Below are positions 45,762 through 57,700 of a DNA stretch of 64,000 bases, one piece after another. Numbering within the stretch: position 1 is the first letter of the stretch; each line of letters opens with the position of its first letter. A program made the position numbers and the translations under genes. The notes under the pieces were generated by a model. The model was not told the DNA's origin, did no database searches, and saw only the letters and a list, made by a program, of their open reading frames with translations. Source of the stretch: Diabrotica undecimpunctata (lineage: Eukaryota > Arthropoda > Insecta > Coleoptera > Chrysomelidae); the NCBI RefSeq assembly GCF_040954645.1, contig NC_092810.1:8354185-8418184 (forward strand), read 5' to 3'.

Positions 45762-48700
45762 GCTTTTTAAACATAAATTTAAATGTACAGGGTGATACAC
45801 GTAAGTCTGGCATAGTCCATAATCTGTATTTTAAATGAAACACCCTGTATATTTTTGTGTTTCTAAAAGCTCCTTTACAACCTGATATCAACTAATTGTA
45901 ATCATGTAGGGTCTATTATGCATAATACAAGGTGAAATTTTGAAATGAAGTATAATTTTCTAGATATAAGACAATTAATTCATAGAATACCCGAGATAAT
46001 TGATTGGATAACATTAAAATAAATAAATATAAGGTTGAATGCTCGAATAAATGAACTTTGATCAGATTACTTGCAGAAGCCGGAGACAGAATGTCTCCGG
46101 CTTCTGCAAGTAATGTAGCCTTTCTTAAATAATTTTAAAGTGTTTGTTTGTCCTTTTGTAGTGTAGTGTGATGTACATTTATATCTTTATGACATTTTGT
46201 TCTTGTCGGATAGGCCGCAATTGACGAAATGCCCCTGAAGATGATCTAGGGATCGAAAGTACTTGGGCAAGATTAAATTAAACTGTGCTCGATATATGCC
46301 TTTTATCTGATCAAAGTTCATTAAAATAAATCTTCAAAATGTTCTCCACCTTGTTGTTGGCAATAACATAGTCTCCTAAAACTCGTCCCGAACTTTGTTT
46401 AAAATTTGAGGTGAAATATTCTGTATTTCTTTAGTTATCCTTTCTTTGAGGTCTTCAATGCTAGTTGGTTGTATTGCATATACTTTGTTCTTGAGATAAC
46501 CCCACAGAAAAAAAATCAAAGGCGTAAGATCTGGCGACCTAGCTGGCCACTCAATAGTACTCCTTTGTCCAATCCATTTATTGAAGAAGATTTCATTCAA
46601 GTAATTTCTAACCATTAAAGCATAAAGGGTGTTGCACCGTCCTGCGGAACCAGACAGTTTCATGCGGTAGGGTCTGATCTATTGGAGTGGGATATAAGAT
46701 AGCCAATCTTCGTCTCTTAGCATGCTTAAATATTTTTCTGCTGTAAAATTACTATCTACAAATATAGGACCAATAATATGATCTCCTATAATACCTGCCC
46801 AAACATTCAAATTTTGAGGATACTGAGTGTGTGTCTCACGCATCCAATGAGGATTCTCCGCTGACCAATATCGACAGTTTTGTTGGTTTACCTCTCCGTT
46901 CAATGTAAATGTTGATACATCAGAAAAAAGAATTGTGCCAAGAGCTATTTCATTTGTGTTAATTTTATCCATCATTTTTTCGCAGAAATCCATTCTACGA
47001 TCTGGATCGTCTTCTGTCAGCTCCTGCACAAAAGTCAATTTATATGGATGAAGTTTTTTTTTATGGAGACACCTTAGGACAGTTGTGTGAGTCACATTAT
47101 TTTAAGGTGCAATTTGACGTGAACTTGACGTTGGATTCTCTGCGACACTTAACAAAATATCCACTTTCACCTCATCTTCAATGAAGTTCGGTTTTATTTT
47201 TAATGGTTTGACATGTCCAAGTTCTCTGAATTGTGCATAAATTTTAGGCATAGTACCTTGGCAATATTAGGCAACTGAGGATACCTCTGATTAAATAAGT
47301 TTGCTACTTCAACTTGACTTCTACAATTCTCCCTGTAACCGATCATCATTAAAATCTCAATTCGGTGGGTCTTAGTTAAATATTTCATTTTTATTTCTGC
47401 AAGAAATTAGCTTTTAACTAGGAATTTATTATTTTAATGTAAAATGCCAACACACCAACAACTGATTGATAACAATCCGCATTATTTACCGAATTAGTTT
47501 AATTAGCTGACTATCTAAACAGTTGTTACCTATTACCAGTGTTAACACGGTTACTAAACAGAAATTTTCCCCAATATACTGACACTTAGAGTAGAAGTGT
47601 ATTGTCTGTATTTAGAGTTAGTTAGGAATCTTTTAAAAACATAAAAATATACAGGGTGTTTATTTAAAAATAAGGATTATGGACTATGCCAGACTTGCGT
47701 GGATCACCCTGTACATTTAAAAATTATGTTTAAAAAACACACATTAAAATTTAAAAGTTAACTTGTCCCAGAGTTTTTTATTATTTTCTATAAGAACACA
47801 AACAATTTTATTCCATAAGTGGTTTTCACACTGTATATTATAATATGTATGTATTATGTATATACACACAACCAAACTTATATAAAATCACCCAGTATTT
47901 CTTACTAATAATAAGAAATGTATGACAACTTTTTTTGCAGATAAGAGATAAAGGTTTTTGTTGGAAATACCATTGATAATTGATAAAATTGGATCAAGTA
48001 CACATTGAAAAATTTTATTATTTGTGTCAAGTTGTAAAACCGAGACTTCAGAGTAAAGTTAAGTTTGTGTTCAAAAAAGGTAATATGCCCTACGTAGGTT
48101 TGTCAGATGTTCAGAGGGGAAGAATTGTTGCTCTTGTTGAGCAGGGAATGTCACAAAGCAAATTTTAGCTACGCTACACGTCTTGCAGAGCGTTGGTTCA
48201 AAAACATATGCAAGATTTTTAGAATTGGGTACACTCAAGAACAGGCCTAGAGAAAGTCGTCGTAGAGTAACTAGTGATCGACAAGACCGGTATTTAGGTC
48301 AAATAGCTAGAAGAAATCCAACCTCTTCTCATCCGGAGCTCCAATGGCAACTTTTGCAGACTGCAGGTATTGACATTTCAGTTGAAACAGTATAAAAGAG
48401 ACTGAGTTATCCAGACAGAACAAAATTGATCGGCTGAATTGGTATCTGGAACACCAGAACTGGACAAATAAAGATTGACAAAATGTCCGCTTTTCAGATG
48501 AAACCGGAATTGGCCTGAGATTAGATGACCGTCGAATTCGGGTTTTAAGAGGTCGAGGCAGACCAGCTAGACTGCAAACTGCCAGATCCGTTCCAAAATA
48601 TAAAGGAGGAACTGTAATGTTTTGGGGAGGTATTATGATGGGAGAAAAAACACCTTTGCGTCCCTTACGGCAAAGTTTAACGGGTCGCCGGTATGTCGAT

Positions 48701-51700
48701 TTGGTATTAGAACCCATAGTTTGGCTGTGGCGAGGTACAGTGGGAAACATTTTCATTTTCATGCACGACAATGTCCCTCCACATACCAGCAGAGTTGCCA
48801 CAGACTTTCTGGATACTAAAGATTTCACTGTTTTGAGTTGGCCTGCCTGCTCACCTGATATTAATCTTATTGAGCATATGTGGAACCTCATTAAAAGCAC
48901 GATTAGAGGTCGAAGGGATAATCGAGGTAATGCGAATCAGCTCATTCAAGCCGCTCTAGAAGAATGGGCAAACTTGCCCCAATGACAAGTTGACGATTTG
49001 ATTAGAAGCATTCCCCGTCAGATTTGAGCTTGTATTAGAGCTAGAGGTGGCAACACTGACTATTGAAATGAACAACAAGATTGTATCTGTCTTTAGACAA
49101 CCATTGCAATGTGCAGTGCAATTCATTTATTCGTGTTATTTGCGTTTTTGTTAATTTCAAGCATCTGTAACATTTTTTTATTGTTTTTTTTTATTGTAAT
49201 TAAACTGGTTTAGTATAAAATGTAGTTCATTTTCCATTAAAAAAAATTAGTAATACTTTACAAAATCGGAAATACTATTTATAATTCAGTGAACATGAAA
49301 TTGAATAAAGCTCTTTATGCTATATCTAGAATTAAAAACACACTACCCATCTCGGCATTAATGAATGTTTATTATAGCCTTGCTTACAGCCACATGTGCT
49401 ATAATGTAATTTTGTGGGGGAACTCAGTAGATAGTAACAAAGTGTTCATTAACCAAAAAAAAATTATCCGTAAAATTTTTAATTTGGATTATCAACAGCC
49501 TTGTAAACCAGTTTTTATTAAACATCAAATTTTAACTTTCTACTGCCTATATATCTATAAATGTTTACTTTATGTCAAAGAGGAAATCAATACATTTCCA
49601 GTAAATTCAGACAATCACTATTACAAGTGCTGAATCTTTACGAGTTCCTAAACACAGAACATCCAAATTTCAAAATTGCTTCAGATATATGGGATTGACC
49701 TTATACAATCATTTGCCAAAAACTGTGAAAGAAATACCACTTATCTCTAAATTTAAAAAAAAATTTTAAAGATTTACTGTTAAGAAAAGCATATTACTCT
49801 ATAAATGAATATCCTGAGGACAAATTGCAGTAGCTTCATATTTTACTTGAAAAAATGTTATTTTATATATTTTATGTTTTGTCAATTTTTTTTACACTGT
49901 GAATATTGTATTTTACACATTAATGTTTTTTATACTCAATTTTGTAGTGACGTATCCTATATATTTATTTTTAATGTCTTAAAGGATCAATAAAGTATGA
50001 CTATGACTATGACTATGACTATGACTATTCATATTCATTTTTGCTTTCATTTTACTGAACATATTTTCTTTTTGATATAAGAGTAGGAATATTTGTAAGC
50101 TGCCAATAATATGTTAAAGATTTTGTGATTTTTCTTCTTGAAGCTAAAAGTTGTACATTTTCCAGGTTTTTTTTATATTACGAAAAAAGTATCAACAGGC
50201 CAGTTTTCTTCACATCTACCACCATTCAGCTATTATATTAGGTTCTTTCGTCGGATTTAGATACTATTATGGAGACAATGTAACAATTGTTGGAGGTTTA
50301 AATTCAATTGTACATACCTTTATGTATATTTACTACTTATTGACTGCTATAGATTCCAAATGGAGAAACTATATGGCAATTAAGAGAGGATTAACGTTAA
50401 TACAGATTGTAAGTATTTGGTGACATTTTTATTTAGGGGACTAAATATTTTGACATAAATTATAAGAAAATATTTTAAACTTAGATTTCTTCTACTTCTT
50501 CATTTTTTTATTTGCTTAATCTTCTTTGGCGAACTAACGATTTGTCTCGTCATATTGTAAAAAATACTGATGGAAAAAATGGATATTCAAACCAAAATAC
50601 CAGACTATCTAAGAAAAAAAATATATAGAGTAGAGGGTTATAATATTAACTATACTGACGAAACGTATCTCCACAGCAGTCATACAATATCTTAATCATG
50701 TAATGATGGTTCAAACAACTGTGTAAAGGTTTGTTATGATAAGAATACCAAAGAGAATTGAAATACTATTATAAAAATATTACCTCAATCAACTATGGGA
50801 GCTTATCGTCTATGGTTCGTCTAACTCAGTCTCCCAAGTGTGAAATCGTTTTGTCTTAAACTATAAATTAAACAATGAACCGTTGGCTGATAACAAATAA
50901 AACAATTATTTAACCAACTATGTTTATTTAACACATAAAACATAATATTTAAATAGCAAAGACAACTTATTTTAGTGCTTTATATTAAATAAATTTAAAC
51001 GATACTTGTGGTAATGTATGGGAATTCCACCGCGATGTACACCAAATATTTGTGGACTTTAAACAAGCTTTGTTAGCAGAGAAGCATTGCGGGAGACCAT
51101 GGTAGAAATGGGAGTACCTGGAAGGCTGGTACGATTAGCACAGGTGAGCATAGAGATCGCTTCCGCACGGATCAAAATTGGCAGCACCACGTCGGATAAA
51201 TTCTCATTGACACCGGGCTTAGACAAGAATCTCGCCCCCCCCCGCTACTGACAAACAGATATGCCGCTCAAGGATCAAAAATAATATTGGCGTTTGCGGA
51301 TGACGTGGACACAACTGCACAATCCACCAGAGAAGCAAAAGAAGTTTTCACCCTATTCGAAAACGGAACCAAGGAAGATAGTCTGAACGTCCATGAGAAC
51401 CAAGGGTTAGACAAAACGTACCAATCAATGAATACAACTTTAAAGTCGTCAAAGAATTCAAGTACCTGGGAGCGGTCATAACATCTGAAAATAAATATGA
51501 AAAGGACGTGGCAGCCAGGATCTTTGCAGGAAACAGGGCATATTACTCAATAATGACCATACCTAAATCAAAAATACTCTCAATACCAGCAAAAATAAGA
51601 GTGTACAAGACAATATTTCGTCTCACAATAACGTATGGAAGCGAGACATGAACTCTGAACCAGCGGGAAATGACAAAATTACTGGTACTGGAAAGAAAAA

Positions 51701-54700
51701 TACTGCGGACCATCTATGAGCCTTGCAGAAAAGAGAGAACAGGAGAATGGAGAAGAAGACTCAATGATGAACTCTAGACAGTATGTGGAAATGAAAACAT
51801 AGTACGCTACATTAAAGCAAAGAGAATAAGATGGGAGGCCACGTACTAAGATCGAGTGTCGAACGACTTCTGAACGCCACATTCTGGGAAAGGCCCGATG
51901 GCAGAAGGTCAGTTGGTCGCCCAACAAAGAGATAAAAGGACGCAGTAGCCAGTGATCTACGCAAAATGGGAATACAGCAATGGGAAATAGCTGTTCAGGA
52001 CCGACAACAATGGAGAGAAATAGTAAACGCGGCCAATACTCACATAGAGTTGTAGAGCCAAATGATGATGATGATACTTGTGGCATCGATGGACTGCTTG
52101 CTACTAAATATGTGTGGCCTCTCAATTAGGTTGTTAGGTCTTAATATTGTTCTGAAGCTTTTTTCTTATGACATTTTAAAGTAATTACTATTTAAATGGA
52201 AATAATGGTTAGGTCCTCCTGACAGCTGCAGTATTCCATATTATATTTAGTAAATATCCCATAAATTCTCCAATAAAGTGTTTCAGAAATATCCCATAAA
52301 TTCTCTCATAGAGCCAATAAACTAGAATATTAAAAGTATCTTTTTTTCAGACTAAAAAGCTAATAAAGCCCAAAAAAAAAGAAAACATACTTTAACACTG
52401 TTCCTAGCGTTACGATTATATAACGGCAAAGTGGTGCCATCTAAATAGATCCTCTATCGCCTACGTCGCAAACTTTCGGTTGAAAACAGGTCAGTTCTTG
52501 TCAGAAGATGCTAGTGTTTACATCATTGTAAATGTGCGATTTTATTAGAACTTTGCTTTGAATCTGTTCTAGTTCCAGAGTTTTAACCTTGTTCAAGTTT
52601 TACGCGTCTTCAAAGAAGAGGTACTCCTTTTTTTGTGGAGTAGTGGTGGTGAGACAAAACGTGATGAATGATGTTTTATGTGGAGAAGTAGTGGACTACT
52701 AAGGAGGTGGGATTCAGAAGGTGGCGTGTTTGTGTGTGAGATGTGTTTGCGAAGCGAACAAGAGGAATTTGGGTGATTTGTGCCAAACATGTCGAAGGAG
52801 GTACTTCAGGGGTTACCAGCCACACAATAGGAACGGCTCTTGATCAGCATTTTAGGCATGCAGTGGATAGCTGCTATGTTGATATTTGAATCTGTGCCTG
52901 GATAGAATATAACGAAAGATATAAAGCTTCAAATAATGGACTACGTTGATAAAGAGTAAGTATATAAATCTTATTTTGTATAATAAAGTTAATATTAGAA
53001 AACAATTAGTATAAGAAAATATAAATACATATTTTTGTGTAAAAAGCTTTGATATTTTTTCAAACAAAAAAGTACATATTTGTAACGCTAGGATGTAATG
53101 TAAGCATATTCTCCAGTTATTTTGTATCATGTTTTGTTTTAATTATATGGTATTTTTAGAAACATTTTAAGAAGTAGTAGTATACAGAGTGTTTATACAA
53201 CTTCAAAATTTAATAATTTGAAATTTTAAAATGCAGTATGTACCTACTAAGTTGTTTTTTTTTATTTCAGCGGCCTTGCTGCAGTTCTTTAAAGAAGTGT
53301 GACTGTTCAAGAAGCTATTGATATAGCCTTTGGAGAATACGACGAGATAGATGACGGCTACTCTGACGGATGAGGATTCCGTAGATGAGGACGAGGGCGG
53401 CGATTTCGACAATTTGAGCAAACGTCAGCTACTTGCCGATGCAGAAGTTAGAACTGCTGATAGAATTATACTAAGAGAAGAAATTCCTATTCAACAGTCA
53501 AAACCGAACAGAAGGTAACATTTCTTTGGCAAATGATATTGATATTACACCTGCTCATATGGTATATCCAAAAGTTTCTGAATCCCGGGATTGGGTTTCG
53601 GGAGATTTAACATGTAACGAGAAACAATTTTCTGTGTCAGATTATTCACTGTTTGAAAAAAATCAGTTGTTGATATATTCGAAATGTTTATAGAAGAAGA
53701 AATCATTTTATTCAGGGTACAGGAAACAAATCAATATGCTACTTTCAAGAACCTACCCGACCCAGGAGTCTCGCTAGAGAAAATGAAATGTTTCATTGCT
53801 ATAATGATTCCTATATAGTGGTAATATTCATTGATATAGTGGTTATAATAATCTTTCCAGCAAGCGTATGTATTGGGAGCAAAGTCTTGACACTTGTATA
53901 TAATGCTATGAGACGCAATAGATTTGAGCAAATTTTGAGGCTTATTCACTTGAATTCTAACGCAAGTATTGATAAGGATGATAACCTCTGGAAAATACGG
54001 CCATTTTTAAATAAAGTAGAGGACAGATACACAAAGTATTTTGTTCCTGAGAAAGATCTGGCTTTCGACGAAAGCATAGTCAAATACTACGGTAAATATA
54101 GTTACAAGCAATTTAAAAGAGTCAAACCCATACGATTTGGTTAAAAAGTCTGGTGCTTAAATACAGTGATGGGCTATTTGATTGATTTCGAGATATATTA
54201 AGGAAAATCTGTAACTTCTGATATTAACATAGAAAAAAACTTTGGAAAGGCGGCAGCACCACTGGTGAAAAGTATAGAAGAACTTCTTCTTCTGCTTCTT
54301 CTTCTTCTTCACTAGCTTTACAACTCGGGGTGAGTCATCCACTATCGCCCTCCGTCCTATATGATCTTGCGCTTCTATTTCTCATTTTTGTACCCAATTC
54401 TAAATAAATCGGCTTCAACATCATCCTTCCATCTTTTTTTGGTCGTCCTACTGATCTTCTACATCTGGTCTTTCAAAAAACACTATCTTTAACACTCTGT
54501 CGTCCTCTGATCGTACCACGTGACCTGTCCATCTTATTAGGTTTGCCTTGATATGTCTAACTATGTTTTCAGTTCCATACAGAGTCACCAATTCAGCATT
54601 GTGACGTCTTTTCCAATCCTCTGTGAATTCATCTCTTTGAGGGCCAAATATTATTTTGAGAACCTTTCTTTCAAATACTAGAAGCTTATTGATTTCCAGC

Positions 54701-57700
54701 TGGTTGAAAGTCCATGTTTCACTGCTATAGTAGAGTATAATGCTTTATTTCCCGCAGCTATCCTTGCTGAGACCTCTTTTTCTATGTGGTTGTCCGCTGT
54801 GATTATCGCCCCCTAACTCTTGGTCTTGGTTTTTGGTTACTACCATGTATTTCTTCTTTTCTACATTTATTTGGAGACCCAGACTACCTGTTTCCTTCTC
54901 GAGCTGTGAAAATACCTCTCTGTAGAATGCGTGACTGCATCTATATCATCAGCAAAGACCAGCAACAGTTTTGATCCTTGATCAGCAAATCCTCCTGTCG
55001 GCTCAGACGATATTTTACTTATTGCATATTCTAAAGCAAAATTGAACAGCAAAGGTGACAAGGGGTCCTCCTGTTTAAGTCCTGAATTTATACTAAATGG
55101 CATCGATGTTCTGCTTTCTATCTTTACTTGTGCATGTGAGTCTGTCACGCAAATTTGCATTAATTCAACTAATTTTCTTGGTATTCCCATTTCTAACATT
55201 GCTATCAAGCACAATTTGTTTATTTTCATGGAATTATATTCTTGCTGGAAATCTAAGAAAATTTGGTGCACATCGCGGTTGAATTCCCAGTTTTTCTCTA
55301 ATATTTGTCGGATGGTAAATATCTTTTCTATAGTTGACCTTCCAGCACGAAAGCCGCATGGGTAGTCGCCTAGAATATCTTCCGAATATCGTGTGAGTCT
55401 CAAGATAATTGATAGCAATATGATGTGCTAATAAGCGATATGCCTTTCCTTCTTCTTCTTCAGAAGCAAATCCACTAATGGATGTTAGCGATCACATTTT
55501 CCATTAATTCTCTATTTCTTGCAATATGTATCAGAGATTGTATGTCGTTAATCCCTGTCCATTGCCTTATGTTTCGGAGCCAGAACATTTTCTTGTGTCC
55601 CATTCCTCTCTTGCCTTCAATTTTACCCTCGATTATAAGTTGGAGGAACTGGTATTTTTCATTTCGCATGATGTGACCTAGATACGCCGTTTTCCTTTTC
55701 TTGATGGTTTCGAAAAGTTGGCGTTCTTGGTTTATTCTTTTAAGGACATCTATATTTGTGATTTTCGCTGTCCATGGTATTTTTAGGATACGGCGATAGA
55801 GCCACATTTCGAAAGCTTCTAATCTGTTTATATTCCTCGTTTTGAGGGTCCAGCCCTCTACGCCATATAGCAGCACTGACCACACGTAGTACTTAGTAAA
55901 CCTTAGTCTCAGTTGAAGATCGAACTCTGAACAAGTCAGTACCTTCTTGAATTTTACGAAAGCTTGTCGAGCTTGCTCAATGCGACATTTTACTTCCCTG
56001 TCCGATGCCCAGTCTTCAAAAAGCCACGATCCCATGTATTTAAATTTACTCACTCTTTCAATGGACTTAGTATTCAGTGCTATGGTGGAGTTTTCAAGTG
56101 CATCCAAGTTTCTGGAGATGATCATAAATTTGGTTTTTTTGGTATTAATCTCTAATCCCATTCGCTTACTGTATTCTCCGATTATAGTGACAAGTTGTTG
56201 AAGATCGACTATGTTGTCACAAATTAAGACACCATCATCAGCATATCGTATGTTGTTGATCAGTACTCCATTCACTTTGATTCCCATCTTTGCATCCTCC
56301 AGAGACTCTTGAAATATGGCTTCCGAATAAATGTTAAATAAAAGAGGGGAAAGCACACATCCCTGTCGAACGCCCCTTCTTATATGTATGGGTTTGGATA
56401 TAGAATTGTCTATTTTTAACTGTGCCGTTTGATGCCAGTACAAGTTTTCAATGCATCTTATGTCTTTTTGGTCTATATCAACTTTCTTGAGGGTCTACAT
56501 TAACTTGGGGTGTTGGACACGATCAAACGCTTTTTGGTGATCTAAAAAGCATAGGAACACATCCTTCTTCTGATCGTAACAATTTTGGACCAGCACCTGT
56601 GTTGCTATGTTGATATGCCTCTATAGTTTCGGAATTATTCTTTGTAGAAGAACTACCTGATAATCTGAAATCTTTTCCATTCATATTTAACTTTAACAAT
56701 TTATTTAATATCTTGAGTCCTTTGTCTTATTAACGTTTGAAAGGGTTTCGTTCGAAAGGAAAACCGTTTACCTAAGAGCTGTCCTTTACTAGCTAAAAAA
56801 TATATTAAGAAAAAGGAAAGGGGATACTATGAAAGTACTGTTATGTCTTTATTTAATTCTAATTTATTGAGACTGGTAATGGCGAAATGGTCTCTCAAAA
56901 CTGGTATATACATCGGCTCGTCTCCAGAAGGTTCGAATTGTTGTTTTTATAACAAAGGGGGACCCATCGTGTATCAGGTAGGCATTATCTAGAAAATACT
57001 CGAATGAATAAGAATATTAGTAATAAACATGTTTACCGTTTTGGACAGGTACATGTTTACCGTTATGAATGGATCATAATGTTGGACAGTACAGGATACA
57101 AATTAGAAACAGAAAATGGTGCTGGGCATTGTTTACATAGATTCTTGATGTTTCAGTCAGTAACGCGTGGTGTTATCAAAATCAAACAACTGTCAGATGT
57201 CCCAAATAGACTTTCGAAGGACTTATCGTAAGTTTATTTGAAGAAATTTTCGTCATCTTCCAAAGGCACTGGGAGGACTCCATCTCCATCTTCTAATGCG
57301 CAAAGAGTAGCCGATGAAATTAGATATGATAGGATGGAACACCTAGTGAAAAAAATTCCAAACGACAAAAGAAGACGTTGTGCTGTTTGATTTTGTGTAA
57401 AAGATGTAACTTGAGTCTTGGGTAAAACCAAAATGTTTAAATTCCTTTTTCACTGTTTTCAGTTTTTAAATAAATAGAACTGTTTACAGATATATTTTGT
57501 ATTTTTTACACCCTTTAGCTCCCAGCGTTACATATATGTAACAATATATACTGAGTGATTTATAAAACCGAATGCATAAATTTATTTATTTTAATGTGTT
57601 CTAATAGAACTGCCCCCAAAAAATATTAGCATCACATTAAAAACTGCGAAAAAATAATCTGGGCACTAATGGGTTAAATAAATTAGATTTTATTAAATTA

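Larger units (their letters stand above)
43518..47833 (-). mobile_element. Mariner-like DD41D element with ~200-bp TIRs, interrupted by nested insertions
   Basis: The left terminal repeat starts AGTGTGGAAACCACTTATGG at 43518 and continues, after the insert 43621-45755, with CATAAATTTAAATGTACAGG and GTCTGGCATAGTCCATAATC to about 45860. The right terminal repeat is its reverse complement at about 47640-47833. TA sequences flank both ends. The minus-strand transposase (46376-47388) is broken. Second long-TIR DD41D element in the window; the TIR sequences are unlike those of 5180-6906. Confidence 0.85.
52937..57450 (+). pseudogene. PGBD2/3-like piggyBac transposase, broken
   Basis: ATG near 52937 (MDYVDKE), then GTAAGT and a possible intron to the TTTCAG near 53270, followed by 'VQEAIDIAFGEYDEIDDGYS' and an acidic stretch. 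The DDE_Tnp_1_7 domain follows: FRVQETNQYATFKNLPDPGV, MRRNRFEQILRLIHLNSNAS (53788-54144), VPEKDLAFDESIVKYYGKYS (first Asp region) and VKPIRFG. After the LINE insert come ELPDNLKSFPF, degraded pieces, NGAGHCLHRFL-type sequence and a C-terminus with ADEIRYDRMEHLVKKIPNDK near 57315-57370. Numerous stops. Resembles the PGBD2/3 type rather than the shorter element at 60042-62453. Confidence 0.82.
52393..57676 (+). mobile_element. piggyBac (PGBD-like) element interrupted by two LINEs
   Basis: TTAACACTGTTCC near 52393 and GCACTAATGGGTTAA near 57676 are the likely ends. They are weakly inverted (TTAAC.C.TT.GTGCC) with TTAA at both edges. AGCGTTAC-type subterminal motifs occur near each end (about 52410 and 57527). 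The transposase frame runs 52937-57450 with a 2.36-kb LINE insert at 54285-56644. End positions are approximate. Confidence 0.7.

Noticed and set aside
45540..45891. Long open frames of alternating Tyr-Ile across TA tracts (also at 43241-43531 and 58003-58215)
   Set aside because: They are translations of the (TA)n microsatellite, not genes.
48307..48900. 197-codon minus-strand open frame
   Set aside because: Opposite-strand shadow of the plus-strand Tc1 transposase, whose DHDN and SPDI.LIEHMW motifs lie on the other strand.
51679..52125. 148-codon minus-strand open frame
   Set aside because: Antisense to the LINE at 51012-52072, which has FADD and a TSD on the plus strand.
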